The notes beneath the pieces were generated by a model. It was not told the origin of the DNA. It searched no databases and saw nothing but the letters and a program-made list of their open reading frames with translations. This document shows positions 44,861-54,454 of a stretch of DNA of 64,000 bases, piece by piece. Positions within the stretch are counted from its first letter, which is position 1, and every line of letters begins with the position of its first letter. A program made the translations under genes and the position numbers. Source of the stretch: Larix kaempferi (Eukaryota; Streptophyta; Pinopsida; Pinales; Pinaceae); assembly GCA_027924585.1 (NCBI GenBank), contig BSBM01002098.1:7415001-7479000 (forward strand), written 5' to 3'.

Positions 44861-45695
44861 TAGTTTGTTGTTGGTTTAATATGGAAAATTAAGTTTGTTG
44901 TTGGTTTTTGTTGCAATCCCTGCATTCGGGTTTAGGGTTAGGGTTTATGAATTATGTTTGTTGTTGGTTTACGTTGCAATCCCTGCCACAGGGTTAAGGT
45001 TTATGAATTATGTTTGTTGTTGGTTTACATTGCAATCCCTGCCGCAGGGTTAGGGTTTATGAATTATGTTTGTTGTTGGTTTACGTTGCAATCCCTGCCG
45101 CAGGGATAAGGTTTATGAATTATGTTTGTTTTTGGCTAACGTTGCAATCCCTGCCGCAGGGTTAGGGTTTATGAATGATGCTTGTTGTTGGTTTACGTTT
45201 CAATCCCTGCCGCAGGGTTAGGGTTTATGAATTATGTTTGTTGTTGTTTTACTTTGCAATCCTTGCAGCAGGGTTATGGTTTATGAATTATGTTTGTTGC
45301 TAGTTTACGTTGCAATCCCTGCCGCAGGGTTATGGTTTATGAATTATGTTTGTTGTGGGTTTACGTTGCAATCCCTGCCGCGGGGTTAGGGTTTATGAAT
45401 TATGTTTATTGTTGGCTTACATTGCAATCCCTGCTGCAAGGTTAGTGTTTATGAATTATGTTTGTTGTTGTTTTACTTTGCAATCCCTGCAATAGGGTTA
45501 GGGTTTATGAATTTAGTTTGTCGTTGGTCTTTGTTGCATGGCCTGCAGTAGGGTTCGTGTTTATGAATTTAGTTTGTTGTTGGTTTTTGTTGCAATCCCT
45601 ACAGTAGGGTTTGGGTGAATGAATTTATTTTGTTGTTGGTTGTTGTTGCATGGCCTGCAGTAGGGTTGGTTTACGAATTTGGTTTTTGTTGCATG
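44858..45695 (+). repeat. 56-bp minisatellite, about 14 units, with telomere-like core
   Basis: The unit runs ATTATGTTTGTTGTTGGTTT, ACGTTGCAATCCCTGCCGCA, then GGGTTAGGGTTTATGA. TTATGA recurs every 56 bp from 44945. Central units are about 90% alike; the edge units diverge and lose the GGGTTAGGGTTT core. Some ancestral variation is shared between neighbours (AATTTAGTTTGT at the right end). Confidence 0.95.
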
Positions 45696-45728
45696 GGAGG
45701 GATGTCTATTCTTGGCACTGCATGGGCC

Positions 45729-45937
45729 TGATGTTAATAGTTAATAGTTAAAACTGCATCATACAACAGTGACTTCTTGGGATATCAGCAACTGTGCCAA
45801 AGCAATGGAGATATCAGTCGAGGACTGAGATTGGCTTTTACTTTAATTTACAATTGGCATATGATGCAGTTTTACAAGTATATGGGCTTGAATTTACAAG
45901 TATATGATGTAGTTTTTACTTCTAACTATTAACATCA
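45729..45937. repeat. Inverted repeat, 35-bp arms
   Basis: The left arm, TGATGTTAATAGTTA...CATCATA (45729-45763), pairs with 45903-45937 (TATGATGTAG...TTAACATCA), with about five mismatches. The spacer is about 140 bp and itself holds a second partial copy of the right-arm motif (TATGATGCAGTTTTAC at 45,860). This could be a small foldback element. Confidence 0.75.
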
Positions 45938-46403
45938 AGTGCACTTTACTTGCATTATGGGCCAATTTATGGTGTGAAATTATTTTGAAGGCCATTTACT
46001 TTCTTCTGCACTTATTTCATATGCAAAATCTACTGTGATGGGTGCTGTCAGTTTTTCCTGCTGATTTGGTTGTACGTATTTTGTTCAATTTGTTGTTGGG
46101 TAGACCATAGCATGCATTTATATACACATGGTTTTATTAAACAGTGACTTTGGCTCGATTACTGTTGTCTGTTGCTCTAGTCTTCAATAGGATATCGATT
46201 TTGTTCTTGGTTCCTTGTAAAGTATCATGTCTTCTTTGTATATTACAGAGAAGGGCTGTAGACTATAATTTGATATTTGATATTTATTTTGGTTGAAGGG
46301 CTGTAGACTATAATTCATAGGCAAACTGAACTACACCTATATTTTTCCCTTCTATGTTGATTAGTATGATACTCATTCATTAAAGATTCATTAAGGATCT
46401 AGA

Positions 46404-46460
46404 CCTGACCCTACTGCATGGATTACAACATAAACCAACAACAAACTAAATTCATAAACC
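46404..46460 (-). repeat. Isolated inverted unit of the 56-bp minisatellite
   Basis: It reads in reverse orientation to the main array: CCTGACCCTACTGCATGGAT, then AACATAAACCAACAACAAAC and TAAATTCATAAACCCT. This is one unit only, about 700 bp right of the array. Confidence 0.85.
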
Positions 46461-46647
46461 CTGAAAAACACACACTATACCTAATTTAGGCCTTTTATGT
46501 TGATTAGTATGATACTCATTGCTCTTAAGGCTTACAGTCCATGTTTAAGGATATAGACCATGCCGCATACATCATAAAAGGAAGGAAACATAGGGGTCTC
46601 AAGAGTTGTACATTAAAAAAACACACTTAAAGATTCATTAAGGATCT

Positions 46648-46706
46648 AGACCCTAACCCTGCTGTAGGGATTGCAACGTAAACCAACAACAAACATAATT
46701 CATAAA
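46648..46706 (-). repeat. Second isolated inverted minisatellite unit
   Basis: CCTAACCCTGCTGTAGGGAT, AACGTAAACCAACAACAAAC and ATAATTCATAAACCCC are the reverse complement of a typical array unit. Both inverted units are preceded by the same words (AAGATTCATTAAGGATCTAGACC), so they form a small duplication of their own. Confidence 0.85.
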
Positions 46707-46943
46707 CCCCTTAAAAGTAAATGGAATGTTTAATCAAGGAACATTACAGCGTGCTCTGGAAATGATGAAATTGTATATTAAACCCCTGATTACAATGCCG
46801 CAAACATTAGGGAACGCTATGACCTGGGATTGTATCCAAAATGGTCTAGGAGTGTATCCAAAATGACAATTACACAGACATTAGAGCCATTGATTACAAA
46901 AAATACACATTGCAATGTGGTCACAACCCAAAAAATGGCACCC

Positions 46944-49661
46944 CTATGCAGGATGTCTTCCAAGATCTTCACTACCCAATGTTGTTGAGTTTCCTGCTTG
47001 ATCCAAGTTGGTTGGCCTGCCTAACAATGGCTGATTAGGTTGTGGCTGATTGCCTCCATATGATATCCAATTTGCTTCTTGAAGCCATGGAGGAATTGAG
47101 TATCCACAGTGCACACTTGTGCTACTAAGCCCTGCAGTAGGTTGAGCCCCCCTATAATCATACACACGATTGACACCTGCAATGGTAGGAGGGAATAAAG
47201 TGGGCATGCGCACTTGTTGATTGAGGGGGGCTTGGATGTTTCGGAGGTCTTGGAAACATGGAGTATTATTTGCAATATGATCCAATGTGTTTGGCATCAT
47301 CCTACTCCCCTCCACTATGTTTGCATCACTAGCAACCCTTTCTGCCAACCCTTGTTCTTTTTGAAGCAATTGTTAAGCCTTTCTCAAATCCTTTTCCTGC
47401 CTTGCCATCTGCCTTTGATGAGCCTTTTCTTGTCTTTCTTTCTCTCTTTTAGCCCTTTCCTGTGCTCGAATTTCTGTTGCAGCCGTCTTTTCTTTAGCTA
47501 AGTCCTTTTTCTGTTTTAAATCCTAGATTTCAAGCTTCCTATGCTCAGACTCAACCAATAGTTTTATATAGTCTTCTGAGGTGAGTAACTGTGAACTTCG
47601 ACATAAATGAAGATTGTCTGCTGTTGCTTGCCTTCTTTTTGCTGACACTCTCTCTACTGGTAGCTTTAGGAACCGACCAAGCAACTGGCCCTTCGTTGAC
47701 ACTTGCTGCTCCTTGCCTAGCACTTGACTTTCAATATTTGGGTCAATTTTCTCCTGTTCTATCTGAACCATATTGTCCTCTTCAGCTGGAACCTCATCGT
47801 GGACAGTATCTTCTTCCAGATTTCCATTGTCCACAAAATAATGAACAATTTCATTGTCCAATTCTCTTGGCTGTGAAGGCATGTTCATGACTTCTTCACT
47901 GGTCCTTGAGACATTATTTTTGTTCAAATTCACCATGGCTTCTGTCGGCCATGATGGTGGGGTAACCTGGCTTGGCAAAGACAATTCTACATTGTTGCTT
48001 CCTGGAGTATGATCAACGTTTTCATTGACATTCTCATTGACAGTTGCAAGACCACATGTGGAAGTTGCAGCTGTTTCAATTGGTATAACAACCTCCATGT
48101 TACTGTCAAATTGTTCATTGTTATATTGTGTTTCACATACCTGTTCATCATCATCAGCACAGTAGGGTCCTCCTTGAGACAGGGATATGATATTATCAGC
48201 AGCAACAACTTCTTCCTCTACTTCCACATCTTCTTGGACATCCCCTTCTGCCTGACCATCCAGTTGAAATGCCTGGCTACAACCAGTATCATGCATGAGA
48301 GCCTCAAAATTCAGTGGCCATATCCCAGTCCTCTTAAACCCAGCCTTGATATTTGATGGTGTGAGAGCCCTTTTAAAGGCTTTACTTGCAAGCTCGTCTA
48401 GCTCAAACCTTTTTACCTCCACCCCTAGATTCTTTGCCATCCACGAAGCTCGCTCACCCCTGAAATAGTTCTTGAAAGGATCGAACACACTGACATTTAG
48501 GGGTTGCAGTCTGTGAGTGGTATGAACAGGCAATGTCAACAGGTCGATGCCCAAATTGTTAGCCTCCTCTATTGTCTGGACAGCAATGTGGCTTCCATGT
48601 CCATCTAAAACCAACAAGTGTCTGTTTACAGGTGAGACACCGCCTGGTATAGATGCAGCAAAGTGAGTAAGCCAATTCAGAAAGAGTTCTTTAGTCATCC
48701 AAGCATGGGGATGTGCAGCCATGCATGCACCTGGTTCACAATTCTGTATATAGTTTTTCAGTTGAGTTTTACCTTTAAACAGATAAAATCCAGGGATTGA
48801 AGCACCAATTGCATTGACACAGCATAGAATAGTGATCCACTCCCTGCTCTTAGGAAAAATCTTAGGCACATTACGACTCCCTCTCTTGGCAATTACATGC
48901 ATGCCACAGTTCCTTCCTGCCTATAAACCTATTTCATCATAGTTCCATATATGGTCTGGAGCATAACCATGTTTCTCGTATGCACTAGAAAGGGTGGCAT
49001 AGAACTTAGTCAGAATTGCAGGGCGTAGATTTAGAGCCATGTCTCTATCTAGGCCCTCAGCTGTACGCAACACAAGGTCTGGATGCCTTTTTTTAAACCC
49101 AAACCACCATGACTTACCAAGAAACCCATCTTTGAAGAGGTTTGGCCTCCCTTGACATATTTGAGCTACTGTGGATTTTAGTTGTATCAGCTCTAGGCCA
49201 TGCCCCATTTGAGCCATCTCCTTACACCACTAAACCACCTCGGCCTCCTCCTCTTCACTCATAACTGTAACAGGCCCTTTACGCTTTGTATGTGTGAGCC
49301 CATTTATCCAGTAATGCACTGATGAGGTAGCAACTCCATGTTTTTCAGTAGCAGCACGAATGGAATATCCATTGAACTCTATATCATCAATGGCAGCTAA
49401 CATGTCTTCTTTTGTCCAGCCTCTTATTGCACTGATCCTAGTGGTTGAACTTGCTCCCGGAACTGTTGTTGATGGTGGCTCTGTGGTTGATGGTGGGACA
49501 ACAATGTCCCCTACCACCACATGGTCATTCTCAACAACATTGTCGGGTGCATTGTTGGCATTTGAATGATCGACCCTCTCCTCGTCCGATGAGGTGCAGC
49601 GTAGCTGGGCACCCCTGCTCAGTCGACGACTTGTTCTCCTTACAATGTTGACTCTTGCCAT
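46944..49661 (-). pseudogene. Pogo/Tigger-like DDE transposase, single frame with C-to-T stops
   Basis: From the ATG at 49661, one frame runs about 2.7 kb to 46944 without any frameshift. N-terminal: a psq-type helix-turn-helix (AAIDDIEFNGYSIRAATEKHGV). Then a CENP-B/Tc5-like DNA-binding part (FLGKSWWFGFKKRHPDL), then a DDE_1 catalytic domain with WNYDEIGL (first Asp, 48936-48938), LVLDGHGSH (second Asp, 48603-48605) and LQPLNVSVFDPFK. The residue expected as the third Asp is Asn (codon 48495-48497); spacing between the second and third position is 35 residues. The C-terminal tail is Gln/Lys/Glu-rich and then Pro/Asn-rich. Stops interrupt at 49230 (TAG), 48921 (TAG), 47523 (TAG) and 47373 (TAA). 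It is inactive. Terminal inverted repeats were not identified. Confidence 0.85.
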
Positions 49662-49874
49662 GCCTGCAACAACTTGCACATTTACAGGGGAAGCTGATTA
49701 TGTAGAAGAAAACTGGAAGTTGCCTATAACATCAATGGAAATAACATTACAGGTTCTTATTATATAGAAGGAAACTGAAAGTTTTTATAACAGAAATATA
49801 AATAACATCAATGGAAATAACAGAAACACTTAAGCTGATTATGTAGTTACCTGATTATACAGTTGTGATTATAT

Positions 49875-49954
49875 TGTGCACACACTCTCTAATGGTATGT
49901 CTCCACTGTGCACACACTCTCTGATGGTATGTCTCCACTGTGCACACACTCTGC
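49875..49954 (+). repeat. 32-bp direct repeat, 2.5 units, upstream of the transposase
   Basis: TGTGCACACACTCTCT.ATGG, continued by TATGTCTCCAC, starts at 49875 and 49907, and a half unit follows at 49939. It lies about 200 bp upstream of the transposase start, where subterminal transposase-binding repeats would be expected in such elements. That role is an inference. Confidence 0.85.
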
Positions 49955-50618
49955 AGTTTGAATTTCTGAAATGCCACTACAGTAAGGGTTGTGGTTCTTT
50001 TATAGTTGTTTGATGTTGGATTGGATTGGTAAGAAGGGTGCACATGGATTGCAATCCCTCAAAAAGTAATGTGTGTTGTGGATTGATTTAGATGTCATCC
50101 AATGGCTGGGAGCTTGTCATGGTTGATCCTTGTGCCTTCATCTGTTTCATGATCCTTGTGCTTTCATCTGTTTACTGGATGCATTTAATGGGTAGGTGTC
50201 ACTTATTGATTACAGTGGGTTGGGATGTTGAACAAGCACGCAGTTATGGCTGACACTCTTCTGGTTGTTGCTTGGATAGGTTTTAATGAATGGTTGAATA
50301 GGTTTTAATGAATGCTGGGATATTTAGGCTCCAATATATATTCGTGGGTCCTCATTTGATAGGTACCTTGCAGTTGGTGTGAAATACAAGCTGGGTTAAA
50401 TAGTTGTTAATGTACTTTTGGATCCCTGAGCAGATATGTATGTACTTGGGACAAGATGTTTTGTACTCTTTTGCACTCCAGGACTATTTATGGACACCTG
50501 TTGGCCTAGTCAGTTAATGGGCAATTTTTGGACATAATTTAAATATTTACTGCACTTAATATGGAATATTTATGTCTAATTTATGGGTATTTTTTATGTC
50601 AATATGTGGTGGTTGTGT

Positions 50619-50648
50619 GGGACCAGTACTATGACAACTACTGGTCCC
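50619..50648. repeat. Perfect 10-bp hairpin
   Basis: GGGACCAGTA, a 10-bp loop, then TACTGGTCCC. It could be part of the right end of the pogo-like element, but no matching sequence was found on the left side. Confidence 0.7.
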
Positions 50649-50659
50649 TGTTCAAGAAT

Positions 50660-51480
50660 AAACAACCCTCCTCTATACAATACTAATTTTGATGAGTATA
50701 CTCTTTACTAATTTGAAATTTGAATTATGATAAGTTTTATTTTCAAAATAAAATTGTGATTTATGATCAGTTTTGTTATTTTTAAAATAAAATTCAATTT
50801 GATAAATTAAATTAAAAAATAAAATATATAAATAAATAATAATAAAAAAAGTAAATTTGATATGTTATAATAGGTGTTATTATGGACATTTATATTTAAT
50901 GATAAAATTAATATTTAATTTAATTTTTTAAATTAATAATTAATTTTAATATTTTTTAAATATTTAAAATAAAAAAACTTATCTCATCACTTAATTGAAA
51001 AAAATACTCTATTATCTTATATTATCAATAGTAATTTTAAATTGTTTTTAATAATTAAGAATAAATTTAAATTTAAATAGTACAAACTCTTTATTATGTC
51101 TTCGATGGGGGACATATATGTTTGGCGTGGGGGTTTTAGTTTGCTCGAGGCAAATATGTTTTTTGGGCTATGGTTTTGTGCTATGGTTGATTTTTTTTTA
51201 TAAAAAGTGTTTTTTTTAATTTTGATTGGTGGGATTCTTCTAACGTCCTCCTCGGTTTTACCTTCCTAGGACTCAACGGTGAGGCGGTGTTAGCATGCTT
51301 GGCTTTGCTACTACAATTTGCATTCGTGTTATTTAATGCTCATTGACTTCTTGGTTCGAGGCTAGAGGAACCGATGAATCACTTATCACTATGTCATTAT
51401 GCATGTAATGTGGGCAATATGGGTATCGAGGAACACAATGGTCTTAAAACACAAGAAGCCCTCTCCCTTGGTCACGATTT
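50660..51480. other. AT-rich spacer
   Basis: Very AT-rich (ATTTAATTTAATTTTTTAAA-like text) up to about 51,080, then more balanced sequence. No gene is seen. Confidence 0.5.
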
Positions 51481-51498
51481 ACAGATTAAAATTCACTA

Positions 51499-51760
51499 AT
51501 GGATAGCTATCTGACATATAGTTCCAAGTCCACCAGAGAAATTCCTTCGCCGGTTATAGATCGCACAAAACCATTCAGTTTCAGTGACGGTGCATCTAGA
51601 GGAAACTCTGGGCACAATGGAACAAGAGGGATTATACAAAATAGATCCGTAGGGCATAATACATGCTTAGTAAAAAGTGCATTCATTATGGGCCTATTCA
51701 GGAAACCTATTGATCTTACCAACCATTAGTTTAAAGGATTCTCTATATTAAGTGGACTAT
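51499..51760 (+). pseudogene. Possible LINE RNase H fragment
   Basis: The plus frame carries PFSFSDGASRGNSGHNGTRG followed by IIQN. This resembles the start of plant LINE RNase H domains (FDGASRGNPG.SG.GGII). No other LINE parts were found next to it. Short match, so the call is weak. Confidence 0.4.
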
Positions 51761-51979
51761 CCCCTTATAGCAAAAATCCTTACAACGTATGGCAAACCAC
51801 AAGCTAGCCTAAAAATGAGGTCCCTTCATTCCCAAAAGCCAACTAGAAGGGCTGAAAGAGCCCTTGCCCTTGCTTATGCTAGACCAACTTCTGCTTCATC
51901 TACAAAATATACTATCGTTGGTTCAAATGCTTATTTCAAGTACATTACAGTCATTATATTCAGATGCTAGACCGATTTC

Positions 51980-53960
51980 TACTTCATCTATTTTTGTTCA
52001 AGTACATTACAGTCATTGCACGTTTGCTTAGATATTTTAACTATATTCTGTATTGATTTATGAGGATTCCAACCCTCAATTTTGTTTATGGTGCAAGGTG
52101 GTGAATGTAGAATGTTATTTCCAGTGTGACGACAGTACCATAAACAATGGCTTCTCTCTATATCTAGTATAGCTTGGGGTTTTGGACCCCCAAGTATGAA
52201 GAAACCCTTGAGTTTGTTGGTCTGGTCCTTTTCTATGTCCTCGTTGTTGAGCTCCAATTTTTTATTGGACCGTTCTCCAAAAAAACCAATTCATGTAACC
52301 ACCATGTTCCTTCGTCTAGCTTTGGTCTCATAGTCTTACTTACTATTTTGCCCTTATTGGGTTTTGTAAAAAAATACTTGCTTATCGACTCTCGTCGCGG
52401 CACTAGCTATCTTGTCAATATGAAAATTTTACTAAACAGTGCTCGGCATTTCTTTTTATATTACTGGCTATAGCTTGGTTCATTTCATGTCGATTGTTAC
52501 ATAAATACAAATACACAAGTTTAATAGATTGTTTTTTCCATATAGTATTTTGGTTACCAATATAAGTGTACAATTCAATTCTCGATTCATAAAATAAGTA
52601 TAAAAGCCCCACCTCAGTAGCATTCTTTGGCTTATTATTGTTGATATTCTTCTAGACTGGAGCCTTTATTTTAAGTTTACCAATTTGTTTTTTTCTTGGC
52701 TCCATTCGATTTCTAAGTTAACTTTAGTAAAACCTCCGATCTGTATTGAGTTAAGGTCATAGTTTTATTGGAGTAGGTAAACAGTAGCATTATTGGAACA
52801 TATTTCTTTCCCATGTTGAATCATGAGGTTCTCGTTACATACAAATTAATAGCCATATTATTATGTTAACACATATAGGGTTTCAGGCTTATATAAGTAA
52901 CAAGCCTCGTCCATGTACAATGATCTATGGGAAAATATTTCAATTATAAGACATAATTTTACATACTACATGTTCTAGATGGGAAAGATAAAAAACTTCA
53001 GGTGATCTATCGAATAGGTCAATCATTACAAAAGTCTTTAGTTTGCTCTGCAAAGCTTTATTTGTTATTAACATTAGCCCCATTTAATTTCTCATGGAGT
53101 TGTTTCAGTAATCATTGAACTAGAGGCCTATGAAATTTGTGATGAAGTCGCCCTTCCTTCTTTTTTTGAGTGTGTATAAGGGACTCGATAATTGATAATT
53201 CATTTTTTGAGTGTCTTTATGCATTCGTCATCACTAAAGTATATTTGATCACACTAAGCAACATCCATTGCAGGTGACAATGTTGGGGACATTGCCACCT
53301 CGTGGCTCTTGTTTAAATATACAGTTACAGCTTTACAAAAGAAATGATAAATTTAGTTATGAAGACAGTGAAAATGCTATCCTCTTTATCTAAAGTCAAT
53401 TTAATATCTTAATTTTAAAGATAATTATAACTAACTTAGAATTCAAACATGTGATATTAGTTGTAAATCTGAAATTTTTTATATTCATTGTATCACGGAA
53501 ATAGGGTTGATATTTTTTATAATATATAAAGGTGTATTAGTTGGTTTTTAATATTTATATTTTTTTAATTTTAAAATAAAGCTAAATTAGAAAGTTTTTT
53601 ATGTAATTATGAGCAAAGTCATAAATAATTGGTGAAATGTGATGTTGAAAAATTCATATGAGTGGGTGTAGATTTAAAATCACAATGAGATTGTAAGAGA
53701 CCTGTAATCACAAAATTACATTTGAGTCATTATCCATATGCGTGCTTAATTACAAGAATACACGTCCTCAAGGCTCCCTTACAACATTTTATTGTATTAA
53801 TAGTAACGAGTTGCTTACAATCTAGTATGGGGGATATGTTGTCACGTTTGTCACGTTACGGTTTACGTAATGTTACGTTCCCTTCCCATGCCGGCTCATA
53901 AGTTATTCAAAAATAAAAAAGTAATTTCAAAATCATGTCGGCTCATAAAATAAAAAAAAA
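51980..53960. other. Unrecognised AT-rich sequence
   Basis: No protein or repeat family is recognised. Frames at 51988-52257 and 52174-52473 are open on opposite strands and match nothing. ATGYCGGCTCATAA occurs twice near 53,890-53,950. Confidence 0.4.
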
Positions 53961-53976
53961 AATTAAAACCACTATA

Positions 53977-54089
53977 ATCCATCTTAAACTTGGATCGATT
54001 AAGCACTGAGAGGGATCCAATTCCTTGAGTTGTTTTTGTAAGAAATTGGATCCCTCTCTATGCTTAATAAATCTGGTTTTAAGATGGAT
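53977..54089. ncRNA. Long foldback, miRNA-precursor-like or MITE-like
   Basis: Two 50-bp arms (53977-54026 and 54040-54089) pair at about 41 of 50 positions without gaps, with a 13-bp loop. Mismatches cluster in three small internal bubbles, and the stem ATTGGATCCCTCTC is perfect. Stem length and bubbles suit a plant pre-miRNA. A short non-autonomous foldback element is the main alternative. I recognise no known mature miRNA in the arms. Confidence 0.45.
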
Positions 54090-54454
54090 CTATGCTGGTA
54101 TATTATACTAGCACAATGATATACATCCATTAATATCATTAGTTATAAAAAGGTAAAGAATAGCATTGTATATCATTCACTTTTAATTATGTGGTTGTAT
54201 TAATTGATGACTAACATATGAGGATCAAAGAATTTATGAATTAAAAAATTATTAATGTATATGAAAAAAATTCAATTTGACCAAAGATTTTATAGCATGA
54301 GGATTTCAATGATGTTGATGGCCGAAAAAATCCTCTATCATTTCTTTTAGCTTTGATCTCCCTCTTGAGTTTGATCTCACTATTTGTGGATCCTTAGGCC
54401 TTGGCAAATCATATAATGTTTAGACTATTTAGATTGTCACCAATATAAATTGAC

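Noticed and set aside
44858-45695. CRISPR array.
   Set aside because: Units are contiguous 56-bp tandem copies without unique spacers, in a plant-type sequence.
44858-45695. Interstitial telomere array.
   Set aside because: Only one GGGTTAGGGTTT word per 56-bp unit; it is a minisatellite, not TTTAGGG tandem repeats.
47591-49651. Several plus-strand frames of 68-115 codons.
   Set aside because: Antisense shadows of the transposase frame.
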